Source: Clostridiales bacterium (lineage in GTDB: Bacteria > Bacillota_A > Clostridia > Christensenellales > Pumilibacteraceae). From it: a DNA stretch of 55,786 bases. Of the stretch, positions 55,375 through 55,786 are shown one piece after another. A model generated the notes under the pieces. It was not told where the DNA came from. It made no database searches and was given only the letters and a program-made list of their open reading frames with translations. The first letter of the stretch is position 1, and each line of letters starts with the position of its first letter. The stretch covers positions 1 through 55,786 of the forward strand of contig JAISDO010000024.1 in the NCBI GenBank assembly GCA_031264755.1, in the 5' to 3' direction. A program made the translations under genes and the position numbers.

Positions 55375-55404
55375 GATTATAGCCAAATATGTATAGTTGT
55401 ATAC
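55375..55404 (-). promoter_or_regulatory. SigF-like promoter of spoIIR
   Basis: GTATA (55400-55404), 15 bp, GGCTATAATC (55375-55384) on the minus strand. It matches the Bacillus SigF pattern (GYWTA, 15 bp, GGHHAANHTN) at nearly all positions. No SigA -35 at normal distance is present. The leader would be almost absent. Confidence 0.5.
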
Positions 55405-55480
55405 TCAACAAGATTGCGTAGATTATGGCAATATATACTGCCAAGTTTCAGCACAGACAAGGTATGCAAATATGTCAACT

Positions 55481-55786
55481 CTATTTGCATACCCCAATTT
55501 GTACATTACTACGCCGTCCCATACTCTCCAAGTATACTCTCTCTAGATCCAAACCCTCCTCATGCTTGATATCATTGACTATCTTGCCTGACTTGATTAG
55601 TATGTACCTACTACACATCACCTTCAGCTCATGCAAATTATGGCTACTTATCACAAAGGTTGTCCCCATCTCCTTATTGATACTAGCTATAAATTCTCTC
55701 ATAAACTTGACCCCCACTATGTCCACTCCATTGAATGGCTCATCCATAAACACCAACCTAGGCGATATCATCACCATCCTAGCCAT
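55481..55786 (-). CDS. ABC transporter ATP-binding protein, C-terminal part (cut by window edge)
   Basis: About 100 residues from the C-terminal half of an ABC ATPase; the N-terminus with Walker A lies beyond the window. Visible motifs are the Walker B/D-loop PRLVFMDEPFNGVD and the switch His in ISSHNLHELKVMC, followed by a regulatory-type tail GKIVNDIKHEEGLDLERVYLESMG. The EP-NGVD form and tail resemble exporters of the drug/antibiotic or Na+ efflux type, but the substrate cannot be told from this fragment. Confidence 0.85.
   Translation of the reverse strand: MARMVMISPRLVFMDEPFNGVDIVGVKFMREFIASINKEMGTTFVISSHNLHELKVMCSRYILIKSGKIVNDIKHEEGLDLERVYLESMGRRSNVQIGVCK

Overview
The window looks like a chromosomal segment of an uncultured, low-GC, spore-forming Firmicute, most likely class Clostridia. 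The evidence is a SpoIIR homologue with a SigF-like promoter, the tmk-holB-ricT gene order of Firmicutes, RNase Y, and several cell-surface proteins with InlB/Listeria-Bacteroides B-repeats. No species can be named from the sequence alone. Almost every gene is on the minus strand, so transcription runs right to left. The only convincing plus-strand gene is a small DUF1540 protein near 52.5 kb.

Layout, left to right. 0.4-12.4 kb: a surface/polymorphic-toxin operon. It is transcribed from a promoter near 12.37 kb as a membrane-anchored Ig-like protein (584 aa), a secreted Ig-like/InlB-repeat protein (934 aa), a 1919-aa toxin with a C-terminal HNH-like nuclease domain, a probable immunity gene, a frameshifted paralogue of that gene, and an unknown third small protein. 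12.7-14.9 kb: recQ. 15.2-23.5 kb: a type I restriction-modification operon (half-size hsdS-like, hsdM, rhuM, hsdS, second hsdS, hsdR). A G8 tract at the end of hsdS decides whether it fuses to the second hsdS, and two identical dyads flank the operon promoter. 24.0-34.9 kb: a complete type I-C CRISPR-Cas system. It has cas3-cas5c-cas8c-cas7-cas4-cas1-cas2 followed by an array of 33 identical 34-nt repeats and 32 spacers. Isolated or degenerate repeats sit between cas7 and cas4, before cas2 and after cas2. The cas operon and array promoters share a 16-bp core, and a 38-bp perfect palindrome lies just upstream of cas3.

35.1-42.6 kb: two GT32-like glycosyltransferases, then a housekeeping run (greA, lysS, tmk, holB, ricT in transcription order) with an unknown Rossmann-like protein upstream. 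42.6-43.4 kb: a long gap holding a possible 47-aa peptide gene with its own promoter and tRNA-Trp with a strong terminator. 43.4-52.2 kb: a flavodoxin-fold oxidoreductase, an SPFH protein, RNase Y, enolase, a tandem tautomerase, a membrane-anchored unknown protein and FtsH. 52.4-55.8 kb: the DUF1540 gene, two InlB-repeat membrane proteins, SpoIIR, and the C-terminal part of an ABC ATPase cut by the window edge.

The left 35 kb is therefore a defence and conflict island (toxin/immunity, RecQ, phase-variable type I R-M, CRISPR I-C) next to core genes. The observations most worth checking are the G8 HsdS switch, the repeat-like hairpins inside the cas operon that could act as Cas5c processing or crRNA-like elements, and the three-protein surface-toxin operon.
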